Under the pieces are notes generated by a model, which made no database searches, was not told where the DNA came from, and was given only the letters and a program-made list of their open reading frames with translations. A program made the translations under genes and the position numbers. Below, one piece after another: positions 26,120 to 35,503 of a stretch of 64,000 bases of DNA (position 1 is its first letter; every line of letters starts with the position of its first letter). Source of the stretch: Sphingopyxis macrogoltabida (lineage in GTDB: Bacteria > Pseudomonadota > Alphaproteobacteria > Sphingomonadales > Sphingomonadaceae). The DNA lies in contig QFPJ01000009.1 in the NCBI GenBank assembly GCA_003241685.1, positions 1-64,000 of the forward strand. Reading direction: 5' to 3'.

Positions 26120-27373
26120 ATGGGATGCGCGCTGGGCATGTTCGACCGTCTGTCCAGTCTGGTAATCGCGCTGACGCTGGTTGCCGTCGCCGCGATATTT
26201 GCCGCGCTGACCGGAGGCGATGCCCTGACGATCGTGATACTGTCGGTCGCCGGCGTCGCGGCGGCGGCCATCGTTCACGCCGCGCTGCCGTCGCCGCTGC
26301 CCGAACCGCCGGTGGATCCGGCGACGCTGACGCCCGCCGCGCCGCCGTCGCTGCTGCGTCATCCCGACTTCGCGCATTGGGCCGATCAGGAACGCGAACC
26401 CGTCATCGGCGTGGCGGGCAATATCGTGACCATCGCCAATGATGCCGCGGTGCGTCTGCTCGGCCGTCATATCGTCGGCGCCGACATCCGGACCGCGATC
26501 CGCCACCCCGCCGCGACCGAATGGCTGTCCGCACAGAGCGATGCCGCCGCGCCCGATCCCGTCAGCCTGGCCGATTTTCCACGCTCGGGTCAGCGCTGGA
26601 CGATGCGGATCGCGGCGCTGCCCGACGGCGACCGGATCATCTTCCTGTCGGATCGCTCGGCGATTGATGCCGCGGACCGGATGCGGTCAGATTTTGTCGC
26701 CAACGCCAGCCACGAATTGCGCACGCCGCTCGCCGCCGTGCTGGGCTATGTCGAAACGCTGCAGGATATGAACGGCGACGCCGACCAGCCGACGCGGCAC
26801 CGCTTCCTGTCGATCATCGAACGCGAGGCACGCCGGATGCAGCAGCTCGTCATCGACCTGTTGTCGATTTCGCGCGTCGAGGCCGACCGCTTCCGCCGTC
26901 CGACAGGCCGGGTCGATCTTGCCGCGATCGTCCGCGCAACGATCGCCCAGCTTCAGGACAGCGAGGATGCGCGGCCGAAGGATATTGTCGCGCAACTGGG
27001 CGACGAGGCGCAGCCGATGCTGGGTGACGAAGCCCAGCTGAGCCAGCTGGTCCACAATATCGTGTCCAACGCGATGAAATATGGGCGCCCCGGAACGCCC
27101 GTGACCGTCGAGCTTGCGCGGGAGGGCAGCCGCGTTCGCCTATCGGTCAGCGACGAGGGCGACGGGATCGCGCCCGATCATCTGCCGCGCCTGACCGAAC
27201 GTTTCTATCGCGTCGACGAAGCGCGCAGCCGGTCAGTCGGCGGCACCGGCCTTGGCCTAGCCATCGTCAAGCATATAACCGAGCGCCATCAGGGACAGCT
27301 CGCCATCGACAGCAAAGTCGGCAAAGGCACGCGGGTGTCGGTAACGCTCCCGCTCTTCGACGAGAACGCATGA
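26120..27373 (+). CDS. PhoR-like sensor histidine kinase
   Basis: Membrane histidine kinase similar to PhoR. It has 417 residues: two membrane helices (about 15-55), a PAS-like segment (about 95-190, with NIVTIANDAAVRLLG), the HisKA box FVANASHELRTPLAAVLGYVETL (phosphoaccepting His near 203) and the HATPase domain with NIVSNAMKYG, DEGDGIAPDHLPRLTERFYR and GTGLGLAIV. In close relatives it sits before pstSCAB-phoUB; here no response regulator follows, so its partner is elsewhere. The start may instead be ATG 26138. It is convergent with the PEP-CTERM gene, five bases apart. Confidence 0.85.
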   Translation: MGCALGMFDRLSSLVIALTLVAVAAIFAALTGGDALTIVILSVAGVAAAAIVHAALPSPLPEPPVDPATLTPAAPPSLLRHPDFAHWADQEREPVIGVAGNIVTIANDAAVRLLGRHIVGADIRTAIRHPAATEWLSAQSDAAAPDPVSLADFPRSGQRWTMRIAALPDGDRIIFLSDRSAIDAADRMRSDFVANASHELRTPLAAVLGYVETLQDMNGDADQPTRHRFLSIIEREARRMQQLVIDLLSISRVEADRFRRPTGRVDLAAIVRATIAQLQDSEDARPKDIVAQLGDEAQPMLGDEAQLSQLVHNIVSNAMKYGRPGTPVTVELAREGSRVRLSVSDEGDGIAPDHLPRLTERFYRVDEARSRSVGGTGLGLAIVKHITERHQGQLAIDSKVGKGTRVSVTLPLFDENA

Positions 27374-27378
27374 CGCGA

Positions 27379-28476
27379 TCAATCCCCGGAGGCGTCGCGG
27401 CGTGCGCGGCGGCGGCGCATGTAGATCAGGCCCCCGACCCCCAGCGCGAACAGGCCGAACATGCCCGGTTCGGGGACCGGCACCGGGTCGCCGCCCGAAC
27501 TCGATCCGCCCGACGATGTGCCGCCCGAAGACGAACCGCTCGGCGGGCTGATATAACCGCCGTTGAACGTGCCGATGTGCATCTCGCCATTCTGCCGCAG
27601 GTTGCCGAACACCCCCGACCCCTGAATATAGTTGCGCGTCTCGGCATCGGCGAGCGGCGCGAGCACCGAACCGCCCCATGCGGTGCTGAGCGTCAGCGCC
27701 TCCGCCTCGGGGAAATTCCAGATGACATGCTCGCCCAGATTGTTCGTGCCGCCGAGGAAATTGTCGTTGAGGTTGATCGACCGGCCGCTGACGTTGACGA
27801 TCGCGGTGTCGGCGCCGTTCAGATTGAACTGAATCTCGCCGATGCGGTCGAGATCGGCCGAGGTGATGTTGAAGACCGCAACGCCGTTCGCGCCCGCCTG
27901 GGCATTGAAGATGCCGCGATTGCCCTGCGCCGTGAACTGGCTGGTCGTGGCCAGCGTCCCCATTTCATAGGACAGGCTGGACAGGCTGTTCGTCAGCTGG
28001 GTCTTGCTCTGCTGAAGCCCGACCACGAACGCCGGGTCGGTCGTGCCGAGATTCGACACGACGGTGTTCTGATTGACGTTGGTGTTGCTGATCGTTCCGC
28101 CGACCTTCACGGTCTGGTTCGGCCCGTTCAGATTGAACCCGCTCGACACATTGCCGCCGACGACGGCGCCCGACCCATTGTTCAAATTCTTGTGGCTGCC
28201 TGTCACGTCGCCGACGACCGTCAGGCCGGGCTGTCCGTTCGGCGACGTCGTGGCGCGAATGCCGTAGTTCGACGAGTTGCCGGTCAGGTTCCCGCCGACG
28301 AAGGTGCGCCCTTCGACTTCGGACGAGGATTGCAGATTCCCCAGAACGATCAGATTCCATTCCTTCAGCGCATCGATTCCGACGATGGCCGATCCCGACT
28401 GGGCAAGCGCGGACGCGGCGAAAAACGAACCGGCAGCCAGGCCGGCGGCAAGGAAAGTACGGGAAACGAACGACAC
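27379..28476 (-). CDS. choice-of-anchor A family protein with PEP-CTERM anchor
   Basis: A secreted 365-residue beta-rich protein. A signal peptide (about 5-27, ending ASALAQ) is followed by a choice-of-anchor A domain (about 35-320) with GIDALKEWNLIVLGNL, VEGRTFVGGNL and repeated N-rich turns. A Gly/Ser linker then leads to VPEPGMFGLFALGVGGLIY and the final RRRRAR, the PEP-CTERM signal for exosortase processing. The GTG 28476 opens just before the signal peptide; upstream in-frame residues are unlike coding. No exosortase gene is in the window. Confidence 0.85.
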   Translation of the reverse strand: MSFVSRTFLAAGLAAGSFFAASALAQSGSAIVGIDALKEWNLIVLGNLQSSSEVEGRTFVGGNLTGNSSNYGIRATTSPNGQPGLTVVGDVTGSHKNLNNGSGAVVGGNVSSGFNLNGPNQTVKVGGTISNTNVNQNTVVSNLGTTDPAFVVGLQQSKTQLTNSLSSLSYEMGTLATTSQFTAQGNRGIFNAQAGANGVAVFNITSADLDRIGEIQFNLNGADTAIVNVSGRSINLNDNFLGGTNNLGEHVIWNFPEAEALTLSTAWGGSVLAPLADAETRNYIQGSGVFGNLRQNGEMHIGTFNGGYISPPSGSSSGGTSSGGSSSGGDPVPVPEPGMFGLFALGVGGLIYMRRRRARRDASGD

Positions 28477-28630
28477 GATGAAACGCCTGCTTATGAAGGG
28501 GATAGGAACGGGCCGGGCCCTTATCCGATTTTCCGTAAACACGCCATGGTCGGTTCGTCCCCATATGGGACAGGCGTCGCCGCGCGCGCCGGTGCCACGC
28601 CGGACCGAGTGGAAAATAGGTTCGGCGGGC

Positions 28631-29947
28631 TCAATCGATCGCATCGAGCAAATCGCCGATCCGCCCGAACATCTCGTCGATCTGTGCCTTTTCGACGATC
28701 AGCGGCGGCGACAGCGCGATGATGTCTCCCGTCGCGCGCACCAGCAGCCCCTTGTCGAAACAGGCGTGGAACAGCTCGTTCGCGCGCGCGGTCGGGGCGC
28801 CGGGGCGGGGTTCGAGTTCGATCCCCGCAACCAGCCCGACCGTGCGGATATCGATGACATGCCGCCGCCCTTTCAGGCCATGCGCCGCGTCGTCCCAATA
28901 AGCGGCGAGATCGTTGGAGCGGTCGAACAGGTTATCGCGGACATACAGGTCCAGCGTCGCGAGCCCCGCCGCGCTCGCCAGTGGATGGCCCGAATAGGTA
29001 TAGCCGTGGAACAGTTCGATGCCGCCCGCGACGCTGTCGATCACCGCGTCGTGCAGATCGCGCCGCACCGCGACCGCGCCCATCGGCACCGCGGCATTGG
29101 TCAATCCCTTGGCCATGGTGATGATGTCGGGGGTCACGCCCCACGCGCCCGATGCGGTGGCCGCCCCGACGCGTCCGAAAGCCGTGATCACCTCGTCAAA
29201 GATCAGGATGATGCCATGCCGGTCGCAAATCGCGCGCAGCCGCTGAAGATAGCCCTGCGGCGGCAACAGCACCCCGGTCGACCCCGCCATCGGCTCGACG
29301 ATCACCGCCGCGATCGTTTCGGCGCCGTGCAGTTCTACCATGCGCTGAAGGTCGTCGGCCAGTTCCGCACCATGCGCCGGAAAGCCGCGTGTGAAGGCAT
29401 TGCGGTCGATGTCGTGCGTGTGACGCAGATGATCGACGCCGGGCAGGCCGCCGCCGAAGGCGCGCCGGTTGTTGACGAGGCCGCCGACGCTGATCCCGCC
29501 AAATCCCGTGCCATGATAGCCGCGCTCGCGCCCGATCAGGCGGGTGCGCGTCCCCTGCCCCTTTGCGCGCTGGACCGCCAGCGCGATCTTGAGCGCGGTA
29601 TCGACCGATTCGGACCCGCTGTTGGTGAAGAAGATGCGGTCGAGTCCCGCCGGCATCATCTCGGCCAGCCGCCGCGCCAATTCGAACGGGGCGGGATGGC
29701 CAAGCTGGAAGGTCGGGGCGAAATCCAGCGTTGCCGCCGCCTGTGCGATCGCCGCGCTGATCTCCGGCCGGCAATGACCCGCATTGCTGCACCACAGGCC
29801 CGCGGTGCCGTCCAGTATCTGCCGCCCGTCGCTCGACTGGTAATACATGCCGCTCGCCGACACGAGCTGGCGCGGGTGCGCCTTGTACGCGCGATTGGCG
29901 GTAAAGGGCATCCAGAAGGACGCCAGAGCATCATTGTCGCCGCGCAT
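28631..29947 (-). CDS. class III transaminase, omega-amino acid:pyruvate type
   Basis: PLP-dependent transaminase of 438 residues, close to beta-alanine (omega-amino acid):pyruvate transaminase. The N-terminal FWMPFTANRAYKAHPR is the hallmark of that subgroup. Catalytic motifs: TNSGSESVDTALKIAL, GYHGTGFGG, the PLP-aspartate LIFDEVITAFGR and the Schiff base lysine in ITMAKGLTN (near residue 285). In polyamine breakdown it could act on beta-alanine or aminobutyrate from spermidine or putrescine. The ATG 29947 follows AGGAG at nine bases. It is divergent from puuA1. Confidence 0.88.
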   Translation of the reverse strand: MRGDNDALASFWMPFTANRAYKAHPRQLVSASGMYYQSSDGRQILDGTAGLWCSNAGHCRPEISAAIAQAAATLDFAPTFQLGHPAPFELARRLAEMMPAGLDRIFFTNSGSESVDTALKIALAVQRAKGQGTRTRLIGRERGYHGTGFGGISVGGLVNNRRAFGGGLPGVDHLRHTHDIDRNAFTRGFPAHGAELADDLQRMVELHGAETIAAVIVEPMAGSTGVLLPPQGYLQRLRAICDRHGIILIFDEVITAFGRVGAATASGAWGVTPDIITMAKGLTNAAVPMGAVAVRRDLHDAVIDSVAGGIELFHGYTYSGHPLASAAGLATLDLYVRDNLFDRSNDLAAYWDDAAHGLKGRRHVIDIRTVGLVAGIELEPRPGAPTARANELFHACFDKGLLVRATGDIIALSPPLIVEKAQIDEMFGRIGDLLDAID

Positions 29948-30172
29948 TGCCGATCGCTCCTGCCTGTATCCGTCATCCTTGACGAAGGGACGGCGGCCGG
30001 GTCAAGCCCGGCCTGCCGAAAATGCCGCGCCGCGCCTTTCTGGCAACCAAAGAATTGCGCATATAACCATACCGAAAATGGCGGAAACACGTCCCCTCTG
30101 GCGCTTCGGCGAAGTTCGCGATAGGCTGGCGCTTCCACAAACGGGCCGGTTCCTCGGCCCAATCGGGGGCGC

Positions 30173-31519
30173 ATGTCAGTCAATCTGGAACAATGGATCA
30201 GCGAAAATAAGATCGACGAAGTCGAATGTATCGTCCCCGACATCAACGGGGTCCAGCGCGGCAAGGTGCTGCCGGCCCGCAAATTCCTGTCGTCGGTGAA
30301 GGATCGGTCGCTGCGTATTCCGGGCAGCGTCTTCATCTGCACGATCGACGGCCATTACCCCGAAGACATCGACGATATCTGGGACAAGGATCCCGACAAA
30401 TATCTGGTCGCCGATCCCGGCACCATCTGCGTCGCGCCCGGCTTTTCCTCGCCGACCGCCTTCGTGATTGCCGACGCGTTCAACGGCGACGGGACCGAAG
30501 TCGACATCGCGCCGCGCACCATCCTGAAAAAAGTGCTCCAACTCTATGCCGACAAGGGCTGGAAGCCGATCATCGCACCCGAGGTCGAATTCTATCTGGT
30601 GTCGCAGAACGTCGATCCCGATTTCCCGTTGACCCCGCCGACGGGCCGCTCGGGCCGCAGCGAGACCGCCAGCCAGCCTTACGGACTGGAGGCGATGAAC
30701 GAATATGAGGACATCATCGATCATATCTATGACGATTGTGAGCTGATGGGGCTCGATATCGACACGATGATCCACGAAATGGGCGCGGCGCAGCTGGAAG
30801 TGAACTTCCTGCACGGCGACCCGCTGCGCCTGGCCGACGAAGTCTTTCTGTTCAAGCGCGTGGTCCGCAACGTCGCCAAGCAGCACGACGTCTATGCGAC
30901 CTTCATGGCGAACCCGATGGCCGGCCAGCCGGGCAGCGCGATGCATATCCACCAGTCGGTCGTCGATGCCGAAACGGGCCGCAACCTGTTCGCCACCGCC
31001 AACGGCCGCGACAGCGCGGCCTTCCGCAGTTACGTCGCCGGGCTCATTCGCTTCATGCCCCAGATTTCCCCGATGTGGGCGCCCAATGTGAACAGTTTTC
31101 GCCGGATGCGGCCCGACAGCGCGGCGCCGATCAACGTGCAATGGGGCGTCGACAACCGCAGTTGCGGCTTTCGCATCCCGGTCGCGGACAAGGCCAACCG
31201 CCGTGTCGAAAACCGCCTGCCCGGCGCCGACAGCAACCCCTATCTGGCGATCGCGGCGTCGCTCGTCTGCGGTTACATCGGCATGGTCGATCGCATGGTC
31301 CCGCCCAAGCCGATCACCGGCAGCGCCTATAACCGCGCCCGCACCCTGCCCCGCACGCTGGAAGCGGCGCTCGACCGCTTCGCCTCGTGCAAAAAGGTCC
31401 GCAATCTGCTCGGCGACGATTTCTTCGAAATCTTCTTCGCGGTGAAGGATTATGAGCTGTTCAACTATCAGTCGGTGGTGTCGAGCTGGGAACGCGAACA
31501 TCTGTTGATGCGGGTCTGA
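30173..31519 (+). CDS. puuA: glutamine synthetase family, gamma-glutamylputrescine synthetase (PuuA type, copy 1)
   Basis: Joins glutamate to putrescine with ATP, the first step of the gamma-glutamylated polyamine route. It has 448 residues. An N-terminal beta-Grasp domain (about 10-110) with DINGVQRGK is followed by the catalytic barrel with APEVEFYL, HEMGAAQLEVNF, HIHQS, NRSCGFRIP and ENRLPGADSNPYLA, so the metal and ATP residues are intact. The adenylylation-type tail of true GlnA is not recognisable. It starts at ATG 30173 after GGGGGC. A hairpin separates it from puuB. A second PuuA is at 32862. Confidence 0.9.
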   Translation: MSVNLEQWISENKIDEVECIVPDINGVQRGKVLPARKFLSSVKDRSLRIPGSVFICTIDGHYPEDIDDIWDKDPDKYLVADPGTICVAPGFSSPTAFVIADAFNGDGTEVDIAPRTILKKVLQLYADKGWKPIIAPEVEFYLVSQNVDPDFPLTPPTGRSGRSETASQPYGLEAMNEYEDIIDHIYDDCELMGLDIDTMIHEMGAAQLEVNFLHGDPLRLADEVFLFKRVVRNVAKQHDVYATFMANPMAGQPGSAMHIHQSVVDAETGRNLFATANGRDSAAFRSYVAGLIRFMPQISPMWAPNVNSFRRMRPDSAAPINVQWGVDNRSCGFRIPVADKANRRVENRLPGADSNPYLAIAASLVCGYIGMVDRMVPPKPITGSAYNRARTLPRTLEAALDRFASCKKVRNLLGDDFFEIFFAVKDYELFNYQSVVSSWEREHLLMRV

Positions 31520-31540
31520 CCGTGCGCATCCGTTCCCCCT

Positions 31541-31565
31541 CCCCGTTCGCTCGACGCGAGCGGGG
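31541..31565 (+). repeat. hairpin between puuA1 and puuB
   Basis: CCCCGTTCGC and GCGAGCGGGG pair over 10 bp (one U-G) with loop TCGAC. It is followed by TTAGAA, not a T-tract, so it may damp read-through or protect the puuA1 3' end. Confidence 0.5.
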
Positions 31566-31582
31566 TTAGAATTGGTGTCGGA

Positions 31583-32851
31583 ATGACCGATCCGCTCAAT
31601 CACAGCTATTACGCCGCGACCGCGCATCCATCGCCGCCACGCGGCGATGTTCGGGGAGCTTCGCGCTGCGACGTGGCGGTCATCGGCGGCGGCTTCACGG
31701 GGCTCAGCGCCGCGCTCGCCTGCGCCGAACGCGGCTTTTCGGTCATCCTGCTGGAAGCCGATCATATCGGTTTCGGCGCCTCCGGCCGCAACGGCGGACA
31801 GCTGATTCCCGGCCTGCGCTGGACGGCCTCCGAGCTGGAGGCCGAATTCGGCCGCGAACGCGCCGACGCCCTGTTCGACCTGTGCTGGCGCGACAATCGC
31901 GTGAAAGCGCGGATCGCCAGGCACGGGATCGACTGCGATCTGAAAGCCGGTCATCTGGAGGCGGCGTGGACGCCAAAGGATTTCGACGCGATCCGGCGCG
32001 AGGCCGATTATCTTGCCCACCGGTTCGACTATCGCACCGACACCGTCCGCAAGGACGAAATGGCCGCGCATATCGCCAGCCCACTCTATCATGGCGGCAT
32101 CCATGACCCCCACGGCGGACATTTCCACCCGCTGAACTATGCGATCGGCCTTGCCCGCGCCGCACAAGCCGCGGGCGTCGATATCCGCGAACACCACCGC
32201 GCCGATCGGATCGAGGAGGCGGCCGGCGGTCTTCGCGTGGCGACGGACGGGGCGGGCGTCTCCGCCCGTTACGTCATCGACGCCACCGACAGCTGGATCG
32301 CCGATGTCGAACCCGACCTCGGCCGCTACACCGTGCCGATCATGAACTATAATATCGCGACCGCGCCGCTTGCGAACGCGGACGACCTGCTCCCGACCGA
32401 CGCGGCGGTCGCCGACAGCCGCTTCGTGCTCAACTATTTCCGCCTGTCGGCCGACAAGCGCCTGATCTTCGGCGGCGGCGAGCGTTATTCGCAGACCCCG
32501 CCGCGCGACATTGCCGCCTTTGTCCGGCCGTTCATGACAGAGGTGTTTCCGCAGATTGCCGACGCAGCGATCGACTATGGCTGGGGCGGCGCGGTCGCGG
32601 TAACGCGGAACCGGCTGCCGCATGTCGGGCGGCGCGGCAATGTCTTTTTCGCGCACGGTTTTTCCGGGCACGGCGCGATGATCACGACGCTGGCGGGCGA
32701 ATTGGTCGCCGAGGCGCTGGCCGGCACTGCCGAGCGTTTCGACGTGCTCGCAAGCCTGCCCTCGCCGCCCTTTCCGGGCGGAACATGGCTGCGTCGGCCG
32801 CTCGCCACGCTGGGGTTGCTCTGGTATGCGCTGCGCGACCGGATGGGGTAA
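31583..32851 (+). CDS. puuB: gamma-glutamylputrescine oxidase
   Basis: FAD enzyme that oxidises gamma-glutamylputrescine to the aminobutyraldehyde. It has 422 residues. FAD fold near 35 (VAVIGGGFTGLSAALA), the GFGASGRNGGQL loop that is typical of PuuB, and a C-terminal NVFFAHGFSGHGAMITT. The N-terminal NHSYYAAT is also typical. It lies between the two puuA copies; puuA2 starts 10 bases after the stop, so they form one unit. Confidence 0.92.
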   Translation: MTDPLNHSYYAATAHPSPPRGDVRGASRCDVAVIGGGFTGLSAALACAERGFSVILLEADHIGFGASGRNGGQLIPGLRWTASELEAEFGRERADALFDLCWRDNRVKARIARHGIDCDLKAGHLEAAWTPKDFDAIRREADYLAHRFDYRTDTVRKDEMAAHIASPLYHGGIHDPHGGHFHPLNYAIGLARAAQAAGVDIREHHRADRIEEAAGGLRVATDGAGVSARYVIDATDSWIADVEPDLGRYTVPIMNYNIATAPLANADDLLPTDAAVADSRFVLNYFRLSADKRLIFGGGERYSQTPPRDIAAFVRPFMTEVFPQIADAAIDYGWGGAVAVTRNRLPHVGRRGNVFFAHGFSGHGAMITTLAGELVAEALAGTAERFDVLASLPSPPFPGGTWLRRPLATLGLLWYALRDRMG

Positions 32852-32861
32852 GGAGCTTTTA

Positions 32862-34268
32862 ATGTCGAAATCATCGGGCGTGATCGCGCCGCGTTCGGAA
32901 GCCGAGGCGTTTTTCGAGGCCAACCCCGATGTCGATTCGATCGAGATGATCTACACCGACATGGGCGGCGTCCCGCGCGGCAAGCGGCTGCGCCAGCACG
33001 AAGTGCTGGCGGTCTATGACAGCGGCCGGATGTTTCCGGGGTCGATCACGGTCGTCGACATCACGGGACAAGACACCGTCGAAACGGGGCTGGTGTGGGA
33101 AGACGGCGACGCGGACCGGTCGATGAAGCCGGTCCCCGGCACGCTGGTCCGCACGCCGTGGGGTGGCGAGAGCGCCGCGCAGTTCCTCGCCAGTTTCTAC
33201 GAACTCGACGGCACACCCCACGACCTTGATCCCCGCCATGTTCTGGGCCGCGTGATCGACCGCTTTACCGCCGACGGCCTGACCCCGGCGCTGGCGGTCG
33301 AGCTGGAATTCTATCTCGTCGATCCGCGCCGCGCCCGCGACGGGACCATCCGTCCCGCCCGTCCCGCCTACAGTCGCAGCGCGCCCCGCAATGTCGAAGT
33401 CTATGGCCTGCGCGAGCTGGACGATTTCCGGCCCTTCTTCGATGCGCTTTATGCGGCCACCGATGCGCAGGGCCTGCCACTGGAAAGCGCGATTTCCGAA
33501 TTTGCACCGGGCCAGTTCGAGCTGACGCTTCGCTACAAGCCCGACGCGCTGCGCGCATGCGATGATGCAATCATGTACAAGCGGCTGGTGAAGGCGATCG
33601 CCCAGGCGCAGGGGCTGGAAGCGACCTTCATGGCCAAGCCCTTCGCCGAACAGGCGGGCAGCGGCATGCACATCCATGTGTCGATGAACGACGCGAAGGA
33701 CGCCAATATCTTCGCGAGCGACGACCCGGAAGGCACGCCCGCGCTGCGCCATGCGATCGGCGGCATGATCGGCACGGTCGGAGACGCCTTCGCGCTCTTC
33801 GCGCCGCACGCCAACAGCTTTCGCCGGTTCAAGGCGAACAGCTATGCCCCCGTCGCGCCGACCTGGGGCGTCAACAACCGCACCGTGTCGTTCCGCATCC
33901 CCGCCGGCCCGCCGCCGAGCCGTCACGTCGAGCATCGCGCGTGCGGCGCCGACGCCAATCCCTATCTGGCCGTCGCGGCCGTCCTTGCCGGCATTCATCA
34001 TGGCATGGCGGACATGATCGATCCCGGTCCGGCGGTCGTCGGCAACGGCTATGACCGCGACGACAGGGGCGACGACGTGCTTCGGAAACATTGGCCGCCG
34101 TCGAACTGGTTCGCGGCGGTCGACCGCTTCCACGCATCGGCGCTGATGCGCGACTATCTGGGCGACCGCTTCGTCGAGATGTTCAGCATCGTGAAGCGTG
34201 TGGAACAGGATCGCTATTTCAGCGCGGTGCCGCCGATCGATTACGACTGGTATCTGCGCAACGCATGA
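32862..34268 (+). CDS. puuA: glutamine synthetase family, gamma-glutamylpolyamine synthetase (PuuA type, copy 2)
   Basis: Second PuuA-type ligase, 468 residues, clearly diverged from copy 1. The residues of the active centre are kept: VELEFYLVD, SEFAPGQFELT, HIHVSM, NRTVSFRIP and EHRACGADANPYL. Its N-terminus is longer (EAFFEANPDVDSIEMIYTDM). It may prefer another polyamine, such as spermidine, cadaverine or diaminopropane; this is inference. The ATG 32862 follows AAGGAGC. About 105 bases lie between it and the transporter operon. Confidence 0.88.
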   Translation: MSKSSGVIAPRSEAEAFFEANPDVDSIEMIYTDMGGVPRGKRLRQHEVLAVYDSGRMFPGSITVVDITGQDTVETGLVWEDGDADRSMKPVPGTLVRTPWGGESAAQFLASFYELDGTPHDLDPRHVLGRVIDRFTADGLTPALAVELEFYLVDPRRARDGTIRPARPAYSRSAPRNVEVYGLRELDDFRPFFDALYAATDAQGLPLESAISEFAPGQFELTLRYKPDALRACDDAIMYKRLVKAIAQAQGLEATFMAKPFAEQAGSGMHIHVSMNDAKDANIFASDDPEGTPALRHAIGGMIGTVGDAFALFAPHANSFRRFKANSYAPVAPTWGVNNRTVSFRIPAGPPPSRHVEHRACGADANPYLAVAAVLAGIHHGMADMIDPGPAVVGNGYDRDDRGDDVLRKHWPPSNWFAAVDRFHASALMRDYLGDRFVEMFSIVKRVEQDRYFSAVPPIDYDWYLRNA

Positions 34269-34372
34269 ATTGATGCCGATTTCTTTGAGAGATTCCGTGC
34301 TGCGCTGCAAAATACCCCCTTTTCAAGCCGGACATATTGAGTCAGCTTGATGACACAAACAGGGAGGCAGCC

Positions 34373-35479
34373 ATGGATCTGAACGAACTGCTCAATCGCA
34401 CCCGGGGCCGACGCTCGCTCTTGCAGGCGCTGGGGGTCGCGGCGGTCGGTATCAGCTTCGGTGGCGTCGCCGCCTGCAGCAAGGGCGAGGAAAAGAAGCT
34501 CGCCAACGGCGAAGAGGCCAAGCTCAACTTCTACAACTGGGACACCTATATCGGCGAGACGACGCTCGACGATTTCAAGGAAGCCACCGGCGTCGCGGTG
34601 ACGATGGACCTGTTCGACAGCAACGACGTTCTCTTTGCCAAGTTCAAGGCCGGCAATCCCGGCTACGACGTCATCGTGCCGTCGAACGATTTCGTCGAGC
34701 GGATGGTCCGCGCCGACATGCTCCAGCCGCTCGACCATGCGGCGATCCCGAACATGAAGAATATCGACCCCAGCTTCATCGACGTCGAATATGATCCGGG
34801 GCGCAAATTTTCCATGCCCTATACCTGGCTGACGCTGGGCATCGGCTATCGCAAGTCGAAGGTGTCGGCCAAGCCCGACAGCTGGAAGGTGCTGTTCGAC
34901 AGCCCCGAATATGCCGGCCGCATCGCCTGGCTGTCGGAGGCGGGCGACATGTTCCGTCTATATGGGAAATATCTGGGCAAATCGGTCAATGCGCTGACCC
35001 CGGCCGACATCGCGGCGATCGAAGCGATGATGATCAAGCAGAAGCCCCATGTGAAGAAATTCCACGAGGACGACGGGCAGGACCTGCTGCTGAAGGGCGA
35101 TTGCGACGTCGTGCTGGAATATAACGGCGATATTGCGCAGATCATGAGCGAAGACGACGACGTCGATTTCGTCGTGCCGAAGGAAGGCAGCCAGCTCAAT
35201 TCGGACAATCTGTGCATCCCCAAGGGCGCGCCTCATCCGAAGAATGCCCATGCGTTCATCAACTATATCCTCGATGCCGAAGTCGACAAGGCGATCACCG
35301 AAACGATCCTCTATCCGACGCCGAATGCCGCGGCGAAGGCGCTGATGCCCGACAGTTACAAGAACAACCCCGTCATCTTCCCGCCCGCCGACGTGCTGGC
35401 AAAATGCGAATATGCGAAGTTCAATCCGGACCTTCAGCCGCTCTATGAAGAGGCGTTCACGCGGGTGCGGGCGGCCTGA
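34373..35479 (+). CDS. potF: polyamine ABC transporter substrate-binding protein (PotF/PotD type)
   Basis: Periplasmic receptor of a putrescine/spermidine importer, 368 residues. The leader has RGRRSLLQALGVAAV and a lipobox-like VAAC with Cys35, so it may be a lipoprotein, possibly through Tat. The mature protein begins LNFYNWDTYIG, the PotD/PotF signature, with KPDSWKVLFD and LKGDCDVVLEYNGDI later. The ATG 34373 follows AGGGAGGCAG. Three more transporter genes follow with close spacing. Confidence 0.93.
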   Translation: MDLNELLNRTRGRRSLLQALGVAAVGISFGGVAACSKGEEKKLANGEEAKLNFYNWDTYIGETTLDDFKEATGVAVTMDLFDSNDVLFAKFKAGNPGYDVIVPSNDFVERMVRADMLQPLDHAAIPNMKNIDPSFIDVEYDPGRKFSMPYTWLTLGIGYRKSKVSAKPDSWKVLFDSPEYAGRIAWLSEAGDMFRLYGKYLGKSVNALTPADIAAIEAMMIKQKPHVKKFHEDDGQDLLLKGDCDVVLEYNGDIAQIMSEDDDVDFVVPKEGSQLNSDNLCIPKGAPHPKNAHAFINYILDAEVDKAITETILYPTPNAAAKALMPDSYKNNPVIFPPADVLAKCEYAKFNPDLQPLYEEAFTRVRAA

Positions 35480-35503
35480 CGGGTCCGGTGGGGGGCACCG
35501 GGG

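Noticed and set aside
30176..32923. Leftward open frame of over 900 codons across puuA1 and puuB
   Set aside because: Same artefact; the rightward frames carry full family motifs.
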